A stretch of DNA of 64,000 nucleotides, taken from NCBI GenBank assembly GCA_013115135.1, contig JABANP010000083.1:95277-159276 (forward strand), written 5' to 3'. The stretch is from Perkinsus olseni. Its lineage: Eukaryota; Perkinsozoa; Perkinsida; Perkinsidae. Shown here piece by piece: positions 22,196 to 34,394 of the stretch (position 1 is the first letter of the stretch; the number at the start of each line of letters is the position of its first letter). Under the pieces are notes generated by a model, which saw nothing but the letters and a program-made list of their open reading frames with translations, ran no database searches and had not been told where the DNA came from. The position numbers and the translations under genes were made by a program.

Positions 22196-24204
22196 GCTTA
22201 CTATAAAACGAAGCTGCTGGTCGATTCGACGACTGGAACCCGCGCTCAGTTCGGCCCCGAGAGAGACGGAAGTTCGATCAGTCCTCAATCTGCAGGCTTC
22301 AATAGTCAGCTGAATAAAACGCGAGTGGCATCATCATAGGGCCTAGATCAGGTAGCCAGGCTGGCCGTGGATAGGTGCGCCACAGCTGCTCGAAATTGTC
22401 CAACTCGACGTTCATTGCCGTGGACTTAGCTCTTTTTCGGCTGAGCATAGAATCGATCGCGTCCAGCGGTAACGGCCGACCTGCACGCATGGGCTCGGTA
22501 CCAGTACTCACAACGACTGAACGATTTCACTAGCTTCTCATGAAATATCGAAGAGGTAAAACAACGAGGAATGATCTCCGCCAATGTACAGTCAAGGAGA
22601 TGAGCCACAAACCCACTCACGAGTGAATGTGAAGACAGATCGAGAAAGAGCATTTGGAGACAGCAGAGGGACAACTCGCGTGACATAGTAGCTCGATCCG
22701 CGCAGATGGCATCTATTCTCTTTCCCCTAAAGGGCTCCAGATCCCCTTGTCTCGCCCTCACTTTTAGGGCGTCACTGGAAACTTAGCGAGCACACTATCA
22801 CTCATAAGCTGTGGAACTTGATCGGTTCTAAGGTTTCAACCAGAAACTACGGAGATTGTCTGCACACAGCTTCCCTGGTGCCTCGTGTCCCGTCATAGCG
22901 CCGCTGTCCCCGACGCTGTAAGTGTGTATTACTAGTCCCGCTGTGGATGGAAGCTGTCGTTATTGTTGTGCAGTCAGTAGGACGTGGTTTAATTCCGCGT
23001 ATACTTGGCCAAGCGAAAGGTTGCAGACACCCCAAGCCCGACGGCCCTCGCTCATTATGCGCCTTTAGCACTATCTGTGTGATAGTATAACACAGGGCGC
23101 TGAGCGCGCACGTGCAGCCTGATGAGCTGTCTGCAATATGGCGGCAACATGGTGACGAATAGAGTATCGGTGCGACCCACGTCACGTGGGTCACGTGTCA
23201 CCGCAGGGAGGCGGCACGGCAACCAGATGCAGATTGACGACTAAACAGCAAAACACTAGAAACTCCAAACTGCTTAACAAATTCTGAGCGAAAATGGTTT
23301 TGGGGATGTTCTCTTCATCCACGTGACGTGAGCTACGCCACGTCACCTTGAGACCAGTCCATCAATCTTGTTCATTGCTTGCAGCAGCTCTCTGACTCAC
23401 GTTCGTCAATCGGGGACTTCGGGAGGTGCCGACGACATGATGACGCCCTTGCTTCTCCGTCGTTACTCGTAGTGAAGGCAAAGCGAGAATGAGTGTAAAG
23501 CTGATTTACCTACCCTTCTTAGCTTACTCTCTCGTGGGGAATCAGCTATGCACGCATGCACAAGACGACGGTCTGGGCGGCCAGACCCGGGGTTGACTGT
23601 GCCTTTGTGGCTTGGGATGATGACGAGGTCGTGGACGATGCTCCACCTCCTGGGGAGGCTGCTGAGGCGGCGGCTGACCAGGCTGGTGGTGGTGGTGGTG
23701 GTGTTCTTGCCGAAGCGCAAGCTCCTAGGGCCGCGCTGCTAGCTGTTGTGTCCCTCAGGCTGCTGACGCTGTCATTGTTGTGGCCGTACGAGACAACTCC
23801 GGGTCATTGGATCCAATCATCAGCTCGTCCGATTCCGCCTTGCAGGCGACGCCTTTACACTCTAGCGAACCATTAGCCTACTACGAGTCCCGAAACAGGT
23901 AGCCCGTGTGAGCCCTGGCTCCGGCAGCACACGGGCCCTGTTCTCTATTCAAGCCAGGGACCAGGAAAGGCTGCTAACTTGCTCATATTGTCGTAGTCGA
24001 CTTACACGAAGTAACTTGCACACTTCCTAGATGCTGATGTAAGTCGCTACCGAGACCTCGTCCTTTTCAATGAGAAATGCAATGAAAGGCAAATGAAATA
24101 TGAAAAATTTTCATACGACAGTAGTTTCTACCAAGTCTTGCTTTTTATGCACCGATCTCTTCTCGTCTATCCATGCATAGCGATTCCCTGCCGATGCTTA
24201 TTCG
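22196..24204. other. intergenic, no secure gene
   Basis: Upstream flank of copy A and unrelated sequence. A near-perfect footprint lies at 23176-23197. A 106-codon plus-strand frame (23556-23876) with an acidic, Gly-rich middle could be an exon, but a minus-strand frame overlaps it and no motif decides. Confidence 0.45.
23176..23197. repeat. near-perfect footprint, W=CCCACGTG
   Basis: W1-7 and reverse complement are exact; W2-8 has one substitution. W is itself almost palindromic. Confidence 0.6.
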
Positions 24205-24680
24205 TAAGTGATTGAGCTACTGAGTATCGCTGCCTTGATGCTCCCTTACGCGTGATGATGATGCTAGGGGCTGAGCTACTGAGTATCGCTGCCTTGATGC
24301 TCCCTTACGCGTGATGATGCTGAGGGCTGAGCTACTGAGTATCGCTGCCTTGATGCTCCCTTACGCGTGATGATGATGCTAGGGGCTGAGCTACTGAGTA
24401 TCGCTGCCTTGATGCTCCCTTACGCGTGATGATGCTAGGGGCTGAGCTACTGAGTATCGCTGCCTTGATGCTCCCTTACGCGTGATGATGCTAGGGGCTG
24501 AGCTACTGAGTATCGCTGCCTTGATGCTCCCTTACGCGTGATGATGCTAGGGGCTGAGCTACTGAGTATCGCTGCCTTGATGCTCCCTTACGCGTGATGA
24601 TGATGCTAGGGGCTGAGCTACTGAGTATCGCTGCCTTGATGCTCCCTTACGCGTGATGATGATGATGCTAGGGGCTGAGA
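24205..24680. repeat. 57-63 bp tandem repeat, 8 copies
   Basis: Each unit reads GAGCTACTGAGTATCGCTGC, then CTTGATGCTCCCTTACGCG, then a variable (ATG)n run and CTAGGGGCT. Units differ mainly in the number of ATG triplets. Confidence 0.95.
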
Positions 24681-26210
24681 ATGACAGTCTTGAGGGATGT
24701 TTAGAGAATCAATTCTGGAATCGATTTTGAACCCTTACATGCGATTCCGGAATGAATTCTGAAATTCAATTTCCTCTGAACAACCCCCTTTTTCCCAAGA
24801 CTTGGGCTGCTCTGTTACGCTCCGCCTGTGTCCCAAGTATGAGTAAAAAGACTACAGCAAGCTCTGCCTTATTGCACGCTATGCACAAGCTTCCGACAGG
24901 CTTCGACAGAGAATTCACTGGCCCTTGTTACACTGCCACCAATAAGCGTGTAAGGAGACTGGCTAATTGAGAACAGAACGCCCGAGATTTGCCCTCTGGA
25001 ACCAATCCTTGACCCTTTGTCTTCTTATCATCAGCGTTTGCGAGTCTCTCATCGGAGCAAGGTAGGATCAGCGATTTTAACATCACAAGCGCCAACTAAT
25101 TTCTCGAGGTCAATTTATTGGGCAGATTAATTCGAATCAGGATGACGCAGGCGTGCTAGCTAGACACTGACACAATTGCGCGCGCGTGCAGGAAGATTCG
25201 AGCCACCTTCGCGGGAGTGCGGGATACCCCGTGAAGAGCTACATAAGCTCTTGCCCAGCGGCAATGCTGCGCCCAAGGCGCAAGGGATAAGTATAAGCGC
25301 TAGTAGCGCGATCCCCAATCTTTTTTCCACCCGCCCGCCCAGGCGGTGCCCCTCGAGCCCAGGCTCTTGGGGCACGGGTCAGGCAGCTGCCTAGCCTCGC
25401 GTGCTAGCACAGCCACCCGACCTACTACCCAACGCCTGGTCGGAAGGACAGAGAATTATATCAGCGTATGTCTGTCACGCCGTCAATCCAGGAGTCTGTG
25501 TTCACCTAGGTTGAATGAGTTGCTTAGTCAACGGGAAATCTCAAAGAAAAAATTTCGTGTCCGAGTCCAACAACCCACTACGAACACAAAGCTGTTGATA
25601 ATGAGAAAGTTACATTATGAATTGTTCTGCCAACGAGGGCTGCTGTCTTCAGCTGGACGTCCGATAGTTTCAGAGTCCCTGACCCAGATTGACTGACACT
25701 CTCAAGCTCGAATCTGGAAATGCTTACCCGACTTCTTGCAGCTCCTCCCAGCCGTCACCGACTCTTAGTCGGATATCCCGGAATACCGACGAAAACAACT
25801 AAACGGAAGAAATAATGCCACTGCCCGACTTGAGAGCGAGAGGTTCCGTTTCATTGATTTAACGTCGCTGGGTAACAACAGTTGTCTCTGGGTAGCAAGG
25901 AGTGAAATAGAAGTATTCGCATTCACTAGTGAATGTCACTAATAGCACAGAAGAAAACCAAAGTAATGGATTTCCTTCACGCGTACAAAGAATCTATAAT
26001 TTCGATACTTTCTTGAAAACTATCCTCTCAGGTAGGGCGCAAAGTATCCTCTCAATGCCAAGAATGAAAGCTACGTCCGTTCAGTATTCCACGGGGGAGC
26101 GAATGTCGATCGCCACGCATCGACAATCCCCCCGTTCAATAGGCTGATTCTGAATCTCACGATTCTAGAAGTGATTTTTACGAAGTGAAAGGTGGTGCCA
26201 GAATCGATTC
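24681..26210. other. intergenic, no secure gene
   Basis: Short open frames only. A minus-strand tRNA T-arm-like sequence lies near 25170-25225. Confidence 0.45.
25170..25225 (-). repeat. tRNA-like (B-box) fragment
   Basis: The minus strand reads GGTGGCTCGAATCTTCC after a CACTCCCGCG-like stem, as in a tRNA T-arm with one change. Probably a SINE remnant. Confidence 0.3.
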
Positions 26211-27297
26211 TCAGTTCACACCCCCAGTATTCAGGACTGAATCAGCGGTACTTACCACTCCGACAGTGATGCTGAGCCAACCGACCCCGATGAGAATGAA
26301 TGTGATTAGACCAGCCGTCCTGAGCTGCCCAACGGCGGAATGAGACGCTAACACTGATATTAAAAATCCAAAAACAATCTGAGGGAAGATGATTCTCCAT
26401 GAGTACGCAGCAATTGTTCTTCGGTAGACGTACCATGGCTCCAATTGTTGTCAACATCCAGAAAAAAGCAGCCAGACGCGGCGGATTCCGGAAGAGCTGA
26501 CGGAAAAGCAAACAACAGTAATTGTCATACGCAAGATGCACGCGCTGGGAATTATACTGGATGATTCGCAACAGCAGCCCGGGGCCGAAATTTCTTTCAA
26601 GAGCTGCAAAATTTTTACTCGAAAATGGCCCATCCGTCATACTTCTTAGTTGCGGACGAGCTTCCACTTCGGGTGAGCAGCAATCGAAAGCTCTCATCGG
26701 GAAGTGGACGACGCTGGAGCCGCACGCTCTTCGTATTAATGAGCGAACGCTGCAAAATTTCCAACAATCGATGGCGTGGCGAAGAATTTCATAGGTCACC
26801 TGCGTGTGAATGAGAGCAAGCTCTGATGCAGCCGCAGTGGACATGCTCCTGCATTGGTCGAACAAAAACGCTTTTTGTGTAGCAAAGCGAACGAAAATAT
26901 TATCTGCATCCCGCTCCCTCACCACTACCCATCCGAAGCCTTTGGTAACAGCCTTCGCCAACAACGGCTGGGTGCGCTCAGAGTAGATCACGATGCCCGC
27001 TTGGAGGGATATCAGGCACGCAAAAAGCAGCGATAAGAGAATCAACTGAGGAACTTCGTTTAGTACTAACGCTGTAGAAATGCTATTACATCCGACTGGC
27101 GTTGGTTGGCAGCGAAAATTGCAAAGATGACGGAAGCGATCACTGAGAGCACCGACCACATGACGCAGAAAACGAGGAGGATCTGAAGTGACGAAAACTG
27201 ATGAGACCGGAAAAGGAAAACTTCTCTGCTCTGCTATTTCGTTCTTGTTCGTATTTTCATTTATTTTTTGTTTTATTTTCAAGGCTCTGGAATGCAC
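26211..27297 (-). CDS. multi-pass membrane protein, exons partly resolved
   Basis: A 351-codon open frame (26242-27297) on the minus strand is much longer than chance predicts here, but the best membrane segments are in several frames, so short introns are likely. Segments seen in order: ILLVFCVMWSVLSVIASVI (about 27180-27120), QLILLSLLFACLISLQAGIV (about 27050-26990), then after a Cys-rich stretch IIFPQIVFGFLISVL and GLITFILIGVGWLSITVGVV (about 26400-26260). A good donor (GTG then gtaagt) near 26257 suggests the last frame continues into another exon or ends at 26211. Four helices with a Cys-containing loop would fit a tetraspanin-like topology, but no CCG signature is secured. Exact exons and family are open. 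Confidence 0.45.
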
Positions 27298-27780
27298 GGT
27301 CGATCATGTCAACTGCCTTTCTGAAGGGCTCTTCGTGTGAACGACGGCTCGGGACACATCACCACAATGACCACCATCTAACGCATACTCCCCTGAGGTC
27401 GGGGATGATCCCCACCGACTCGGTGGCACCGAGTAGAGCGATGATAAAGATCACGTTCCGTGCACAGGGCTAGTGTGACTGCGAGGAGCTCCACTTACTA
27501 CTCTTACATTTCTCACTGCTGATATCCAAGCGTTTCGCCCCGTAGAGAACCCTTCGACCTATTGAGTAGTTGAACTATCATTAGTAGACGACTGTTAGTG
27601 AGCTGCAGTACTGTCATCTCGCCCAACAGGTTTACCGGACTTTTCACTAGTTCATTTATACATGACTAACCTAGTGAAGACTCAGGCCTATGCCGCGTCA
27701 AGTCAAGATGTTCCAATATGTTCACAGCTGGCAGTGTCGGTTTCAATTGGCGACCTACCATTCTCGAATGTCCTCTTTCC

Positions 27781-28500
27781 ATGGCTCTCTCATCTTCTGG
27801 TTCATCGAATTCCGCACCTTCCACGCCGCCGGCTCGCCTACGACGACGACTCCGTCTGCTTGACACTCCTGTGTTGTCATTCGTGGTCATGATAACTCTG
27901 AAAGATTCTCAACTCATCGCCAGGAGGCTCACCGTGTCTCCACTTTTGTACCAATCCACTTTTGAACCAAACGTTTTTGGTGGTGCAAAAATATACGAAT
28001 TCGTGACAAACTCAAGCACCGACGATTGTGTTGTACCAAATTTTATACTGGGGAAATTGTCCACTTCTATACCAAATGGGCGAGCGCTCAGCGTCCCTAC
28101 CACACCTAACTCAACCAACTTAACTTTCGAAGGAGTGGGCGTATGTCACTTTTGGATAGAATGGTATGCGTGTTCGTTTGGTGCGATGGTCAGAGTCGTG
28201 GGGTGCTCATCGGGCGGTAATGGGTACGAATCGTACCGTACGATACTGGCTAGCAGTGAGTTACTTTCAAAGGAACGGCTCAGTCCAACCCCCGTCCATC
28301 ATCTTCGGCTTCGTATCGACATCTTTCTTTGCGTTCCTTCCGACCACCCCACCACAACTCAACCCTATCATTCTTACATTGAAAAACGTGTAGATTGCTC
28401 CGAGCTCGATCACTTAAATTACAAACTTCCCCGACCCCTCGACGAGGCTGACGGCTCTGGCTCAACAACTGCGATCGATTCCGCCGTCAAACTTCATTGA
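27781..28500 (+). CDS. possible type II membrane protein
   Basis: A 239-codon frame from ATG 27781. Residues 1-24 are Ser/Pro/Arg-rich, followed by a basic flank (RLRRRLRLL) and one hydrophobic segment (TPVLSFVVMITL), as in type II signal anchors. The rest would be lumenal or outside and holds several N-glycosylation sequons (NSS, NST, NLT). A 30-nt GT-AG intron could begin in the last codons and extend the product to 28701. No known domain is recognised. Length against the chance background, not homology, is the main support. Confidence 0.35.
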   Translation: MALSSSGSSNSAPSTPPARLRRRLRLLDTPVLSFVVMITLKDSQLIARRLTVSPLLYQSTFEPNVFGGAKIYEFVTNSSTDDCVVPNFILGKLSTSIPNGRALSVPTTPNSTNLTFEGVGVCHFWIEWYACSFGAMVRVVGCSSGGNGYESYRTILASSELLSKERLSPTPVHHLRLRIDIFLCVPSDHPTTTQPYHSYIEKRVDCSELDHLNYKLPRPLDEADGSGSTTAIDSAVKLH

Positions 28501-30102
28501 ATGCCGTCCGTGCAGGCATTACTTGGTAATTGTCCTACAACACGAAGACGATTGTTAGCTGGAGTATCCAGCCTGGAGACCCGATCTTCATCAGCCTCGC
28601 ACCAACCCACAGAATTGTCTTCCAAAACAGCTTTCCTCTGGGCTACCGACTACTTCTCGTACTCTACCGCTCTATCCATCGTTGTCACAGGCTCGTACTG
28701 ACGATGGATAATCGTAATAATCATGAGTGAGACTTGTAGAAAAGTTAATAACTTTAAGTTATTACTCTGATGGCAGCGGTGCCAGTAGGATCCCCTTTAA
28801 TATGCATTTTACCAACACCCTTCCGTGCCTCCACGTGCATCGTCAATTGCTGATTCCTTCGCAGTTTGGCAATCGTTTGGCAATGCCGGTAGAGTTAGAG
28901 CAGGATGAATAACATAGACAAACTTTTGGATCACTATAGCGGCTATAGTGATCCAAAAGTTTGTTCGGCTATAGTATAGCCGCCCACTTCCTTTGAGTTG
29001 ATCCGCAGTAGCCCCAAGCGTTGGGCTATAAACTATTCAACAACGCATGTAAAAGATTCAATTCGGCCCAGGGTACTATTGATACTACCTCGTCAAAGAG
29101 AAGACTACTATTCTCCTCAATCGTAACCGGAGTGTTCGTGCCATCGATTAGGCCCCACCGTATCAATTCCCGATGTCGGCAGCTGATACCTGTGTCTGAT
29201 CACCAATGACATCCATTGCTAAGAGCTTCCTCTCACGCTTGACAATGTCCAAAGATTCCTTCTCAGAAAACTTAGGCAGTTCAACAACTTTCAGATCCGT
29301 TGCACAGACTGTTACTTAACCGATATCACGCGGGGTATTGAAGATTCGCTGATCCCTGCAATACACAGATACTATAATACTAAGCCATGTCGTAGAATAC
29401 CTTGCCATGAGACACACGGCTAACTTATCAATGTGAGGACAATCCCTGGGAAACTTCCATTTAAATGTGTTCAACCAAACTCCCACCTCGGTCCGGCACT
29501 ATCCCCCCGAGTACTACCATTTTTCTCATTTCTCGAAGCCTCAAATGAGGCTACTGAGGCCCTCGTGGTTCCAGCAGCAATCATTTTCTTGTCACTTCAT
29601 ACATTCCTCAAGTACCCTGCCCAAAAAAGAAGGCTCGACCATCAAAGAAAGAAAAATGAACAAAATTAACTCTGTGCAATGTCAGTGAAATTATGTCACG
29701 AGAAGTCAAATAGGAAGTGCCATGAGTCTCGAGTGCGATAAAAACATTTCTAGGACATCAGTACTGAATATGCCACAAGCGTCAAGCGATTTGTAGTATG
29801 CGTCGCATACTATGCGATCGCCACTTCAGAGTGTGACAATCCAAAGTTCAGTCGATTCGCGAAAGAGTGGTACTCAACCCACTTTTCCAAACATATGCGA
29901 GAAATACTCCGAAATAGGAACGATTATGGTACAAAAGTGGTTCGCGAAGCGAACCGCTTCCCGAAGGGAAGCTTTCCAGAAGGGGGCGCGCGCTACTTGA
30001 TTTGGTTCAAATGTGGATTAGTACATAAGTGGCTGGATCAGGCTCACGAGGAATCGATTACGATGGCTCGCGCTTTTTACGTTGCAAGATCGCCATTCGA
30101 CG
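28501..30102. other. intergenic, no secure gene
   Basis: Possible last exon of the preceding gene up to 28701, then short frames only. A long 1-nt-spacer palindrome sits at 28918-28964. Confidence 0.45.
28918..28964. repeat. 23-bp perfect palindrome with 1-nt spacer
   Basis: Arms 28918-28940 and 28942-28964 are exact reverse complements around G28941. Part of the arm (GGCTATAG) recurs just downstream. Confidence 0.9.
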
Positions 30103-30367
30103 GGTGAAGTACAAAATCCAAGGGAAAAGTACAAAATCCAAGGAAGCGCGTGCGGCAGGGAGGCAAAATCAGCAGAAAAAAACCCTGAACTGCGGGTGAA
30201 GGCAGGAACGGGAAACCAGAAACCCCTCCCGAAACCCGACAGGGCAACCCGATCCCGAAACTGTTACCCAGGGCAACCAGAAACCGGAACTATTACCGTG
30301 GGCAACACGATCCCCGAAAGTGCCTCCTTGGATTTTGAACCTTTCCCTTGGATTTTGGGAATTACCC
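30103..30367. mobile_element. Mutator-like MITE (265 bp) with 10-bp target duplication
   Basis: The 10-nt CCATTCGACG stands on both sides (30093-30102 and 30368-30377). Between them, about 45-nt imperfect terminal inverted repeats each contain two AAAATCCAAGG blocks. No coding capacity. Target duplications of 9-11 bp are typical of Mutator-like elements. The right end lies 38 bp before the ISCU start codon. Confidence 0.75.
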
Positions 30368-30415
30368 CCATTCGACGCATTCTCAACGTTAGAAGTTGAG
30401 CTACTTATCATCGTA

Positions 30416-31914
30416 ATGTTGCGACCCTTCCTTTCTACCGGTGCCGTTGTTCGCATTACTCCTGCGTATTCATGTGCAGCCCAGAGGAGGTAAGTCATCG
30501 CAAACCTGATGAGGGCTTTATAGTCATCGATGCAGGTTCTATCATGACAACGTGCTGGACCACTTCAAGAACCCTAGGAATGCTGGCAAGCTCGACAAGA
30601 AGGACCCCAACGTTGGCACTGCTGTTGTTGGTGAGAACACCAGTCCTGTTGAGTCCACAGTATCGTTCTACATGTGTTGAAACACCACTGTGTTGTTTAC
30701 GGATTTGTTAGGGTTTCTCTCCGCGTATTCTTCGTTCACGCTCTGTCTCATCTCGTCTCGGTGGGATAAACGATGAGACTCAACGGTTCCGATTTACATC
30801 TTCCAAATCACTACTATGCTGAATTAGCATCGCCGATTACGGATTTGTCAGTTTTTTTCTGAATTTACGTTGTTCACGCTCAGTCTTATCTCATTTCCTT
30901 CCTGACTTCTCAAGCTCAACGGTCCCGCTTTACATCTTTCGAGTCGCTATTTCGTTTTGGATATTAGCCAGAGTTTTTCGGCTCCCGTTTCATCTGAGGG
31001 TTCTTAAAGTTAACAGCCCCGCTTATCGTCTTCTGTGCGCAGGTAAAGCTTCTTGTGGCGATGTTGTCCAACTGCAAGTCAAAATTGAAGATGGCGTCGT
31101 GCGTGATGCGAAGTTCAAGACGTTCGGCTGCGGATCGGCCATCGCCAGTAGCAGTCTCGCCACGGAGATGATCAAAGGTCGGTCTTTTCATCGCGTCAAA
31201 CAGCCCCTTGCGCGAAGTGAAGATTTATCTCTCGTGGAACGCTCAGTCCATCCGATGTCGACTCATACGAGGACCTCATGTTTCGAACAGCCCAGCTGAT
31301 GAGGTTTTTTTATCTTTTCAGGGAGGACCCAGAAGGAGGCGTCGGAGTTGAAGAACACGGACATATCAGGCTACCTCAAGTTGCCTCCAGTGAAGATCCA
31401 CTGCTCTCTTCTTGTTGAGGAGGTGAGTTTAGTAGGCCTAGTTGAATCAACTGCAGGAGTGACGTCGAAGTGCTAGGGTAGAGCGCAGGGTGGCATGGGG
31501 CGGCCCAGTGAGACTACGAAAGTTCCCCGCTATATGCAGAGATGAATCAAGCGATCTGCAAGTTATTTGTCGAGTACATTTTTGCCCTATGCAGTCAAAT
31601 CTGCAGGCAGACCTTCTCTTTGGTCCGTGAACATACCCGTGGTGATGTCTGTCGTACACTACTTTTGCGGGCGACAAGTTGACGAGATTTTGCCGAGGTG
31701 GAATTCTTGGAGCGAAATGACATTAGCGACGTTCACGTTGACGGAATGCCTGCGCCTGCTGGTGGCTGCTTTGGTCGCATTGCTATTAGTACTTTCTACT
31801 CCGACTTCTCGGTAGCTGCTCACTGCTCAACTTCAGGCGGTTCAAGCGGCTCTGGCTGACTATGAGCGCAAACAGAGTGAAATGAAGGGTGCCGAGGAAG
31901 CTGCTGTTATCTAA
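30416..31914 (+). CDS. ISCU: iron-sulfur cluster assembly scaffold ISCU
   Basis: Five exons join in phase into 160 residues: 30416-30489, 30536-30630, 31043-31177, 31322-31422, 31837-31914. The protein builds [2Fe-2S] clusters with the Nfs1 desulfurase and frataxin and hands them on through an Hsp70 system. All active-site residues are present: Cys and Asp in S-C-G-D-V, Cys in F-G-C-G-S-A, and His-Cys in K-I-H-C-S. The chaperone-binding L-P-P-V-K motif is intact. Exon 1 encodes an Arg-containing, acid-free presequence ([19 protein letters not shown]) ahead of the conserved F-Y-H-D-N-V-L-D-H, so a mitochondrial location is expected. The usual A-P-A before the first catalytic Cys is K-A-S here, at an exon junction. 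The start is the only ATG giving the presequence. A MITE lies just upstream and may form part of the promoter. Confidence 0.96.
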
Positions 31915-32424
31915 GATTTATTATTCAATCGTCTCGTATCATTGATGTATGCCTTCCCGCGCTATGTGCGGCTGATTCGCTCAGATAGCCGACGGCAGTG
32001 GTCAAAAAGACCCTCCTCTTACTTAGGCATGTCGCCTACGTACTAGGTGTATTAGCCGATTATCACGCCATTCGGGGATTCCTGTAGAGTTCAGTGTCAA
32101 TCACTTTGTGTTGCCTCTGTCTCTCTTTGAAGCTACGAACGAGGTGAAGCAACCAACACCAAAAGCGCTCGTTTGAAATTGTATGTTATTCCGATTCCAC
32201 CATTCGTGGGAGAATGATGTATAATTGAGTTGTAGATTCAGGTGATACTCGAACTGCGTAGAGACCTCACCCGCCCTCAACTTCTTGTTGCTCTCACGTC
32301 CTTCCCCGCTTGACCAGACGTACCGTGTAAGACTTCCATGTCGATTTGATACTTCCAAGTCAGTCATTATGCCCGGTACAGCGGTGGAGTTAGGGTGGCC
32401 TATTTATGTCCAGACTATTCGTCT
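31915..32424. other. intergenic
   Basis: Nothing recognisable between the ISCU stop codon and the foldback element. Confidence 0.5.
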
Positions 32425-33907
32425 ATACCATTCAGAAGCCTATTGGCGGATAGGGTTGCCGTTGCCGTAGCCTATATGGGGGTCGAGGATGATATCATCA
32501 CATTAGCGAGTTGTTGTTGTTGAGACATCAGCAAATTGGCGGATAGGGTTGCCGTTGCCGTAGCCTATATGGGGGTCGAGGATGATATCATCACATTAGC
32601 GAGTTGTTGTTGTTGAGACATCAGCAAATTGGCGGATAGGGCCGTTGCCGTAGCCTATATGGGGGTCGAGGATGATATCATCACATTAGCGAGTTGTTGT
32701 TGTTGTTGAGACATCAGCAAATTGGCGGATAGGGCCGTTGCCGTAGCCTATATGGGGGTCGAGGATGATATCATCACATTAGCGAGTTGTTGTTGTTGAG
32801 ACATCAGCAAATTGGCGGATAGGGCCGTTGCCGTAGCCTATATGGGGGTCGAGGATGATATCATCACATTAGCGAGTTGTTGTTGTTGTTGAGACATCAG
32901 CAAATTGGCGGATAGGGCCGTTGCCGTAGCCTATATGGGGGTCGAGGATGATATCATCACATTAGCGAGTTGTTGTTGTTGAGACATCAGCAAATTGGCG
33001 GATAGGGCCGTTGCCGTAGCCTATATGGGGGTCGAGGATGATATCATCACATTAGCGAGTTGTTGTTGTTGAGACATCAGCAAATTGGCGGATAGGGCCG
33101 TTGCCGTAGCCTATATGGGGGGTCGAGGATGATATCATCACATTAGCGAGTTGTTGTTGTTGTTGAGACATCAGCAAATTGGCGGATAGGGCCGTTGCCG
33201 TAGCCTATATGGGGGTCGAGGATGATATCATCACATTAGCGAGTTGTTGTTGTTGAGACATCAGCAAATTGGCGGATAGGGCCGTTGCCGTAGCCTATAT
33301 GGGGGTCGAGGATGATATCATCACATTAGCGAGTTGTTGTTGTTGTTGAGACATCAGCAAATTGGCGGATAGGGCCGTTGCCGTAGCCTATATGGGGGTC
33401 GAGGATGATATCATCACATTAGCGAGTTGTTGTTGTTGTTGAGACATCAGCAAATTGGCGGATAGGGCCGTTGCCGTAGCCTATATGGGGGTCGAGGATG
33501 ATATCATCACATTAGCGAGTTGTTGTTGTTGTTGTTGAGACATCAGCAAATTGGCGGATAGGGCCGTTGCCGTAGCCTATATGGGGGTCGAGGATGATAT
33601 CATCACATTAGCGAGTTGTTGTTGTTGTTGTTGAGACATCAGCAAATTGGCGGATAGGGCCGTTGCCGTAGCCTATATGGGGGGTCGAGGATGATATCAT
33701 CACATTAGCGAGTTGTTGTTGTTGTTGTTGTTGAGACATCAGCAAATTGGCGGATAGGGCCGAGATGGGGGGATACAATTGGCGGATAAAGAAGTCATTT
33801 TAGCGGCAGGCTTCAAATAAGGAATTCATTTCCGCGAATAAGGCACACAATTTCATGATTGAGGAAATCAATTTCGCCTATCCGCCAAATAGGCTTCTGA
33901 ATGGTAT
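32425..33907. mobile_element. foldback element filled with a 90-bp minisatellite
   Basis: Near-identical 30-nt inverted repeats (32425-32454 and 33877-33907, ATACCATTCAGAAGCC inward) bound about 14 tandem copies of a 90-bp unit. Units vary by a (GTT)n run of 3-7 triplets and by one G in a G-run, and each contains the palindrome GATGATATCATC. No open frame of note. A clear target duplication was not found. The arrangement resembles foldback-type DNA transposons. Confidence 0.75.
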
Positions 33908-34394
33908 ATTGCGAGTTGTACCTATCGCGGTTGTTTCATTGGAAGTATGCTTCGTCTTACTGAAGCTGAGCTAATATCATGTCGCTAATGAGGAGCCAAT
34001 AGATTGTAGATTGGGTTCCAGACGGCAAAGGTCGTCTCGAGCTAATCGAGTGTTGTGTTCTCGATCAGGCAAAATGTCGTATTGCTCTTTCTGGAATAGT
34101 TAATCCGGGTCCGAGTCAAGTGAGTCCGTTCATTTCAAATTAAGATACCATCGCGGACATGCTTCGAGTATGCGTGTCTAAGGTGATTACGGACATCTTT
34201 TTCAACAGACTTGTGAGGTCACGTTCGCAGGTGAGTGAGATGATGCCCTGTTTCAGCCTAAAACTTTCAGGTGCGGCCTTCTCACTTGAACATTCGGCGA
34301 GAGATATGAGCGAGAAGTAATAAAAGTAAGCTCGCGCAGGCCAGGTTTTGCCAAGAAGGATTATCCGCACCGCCAGTGGCGATCCGCCAGCGCA

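Noticed and set aside
30103..30367. hAT MITE
   Set aside because: The duplicated target is 10 bp, which fits Mutator-like elements, not hAT.
32425..33907. CRISPR-like array
   Set aside because: Repeats are contiguous with no unique spacers, and the genome is eukaryotic.
32425..33907. hAT element that could explain the footprints
   Set aside because: No 8-bp target duplication flanks it and there is no transposase.
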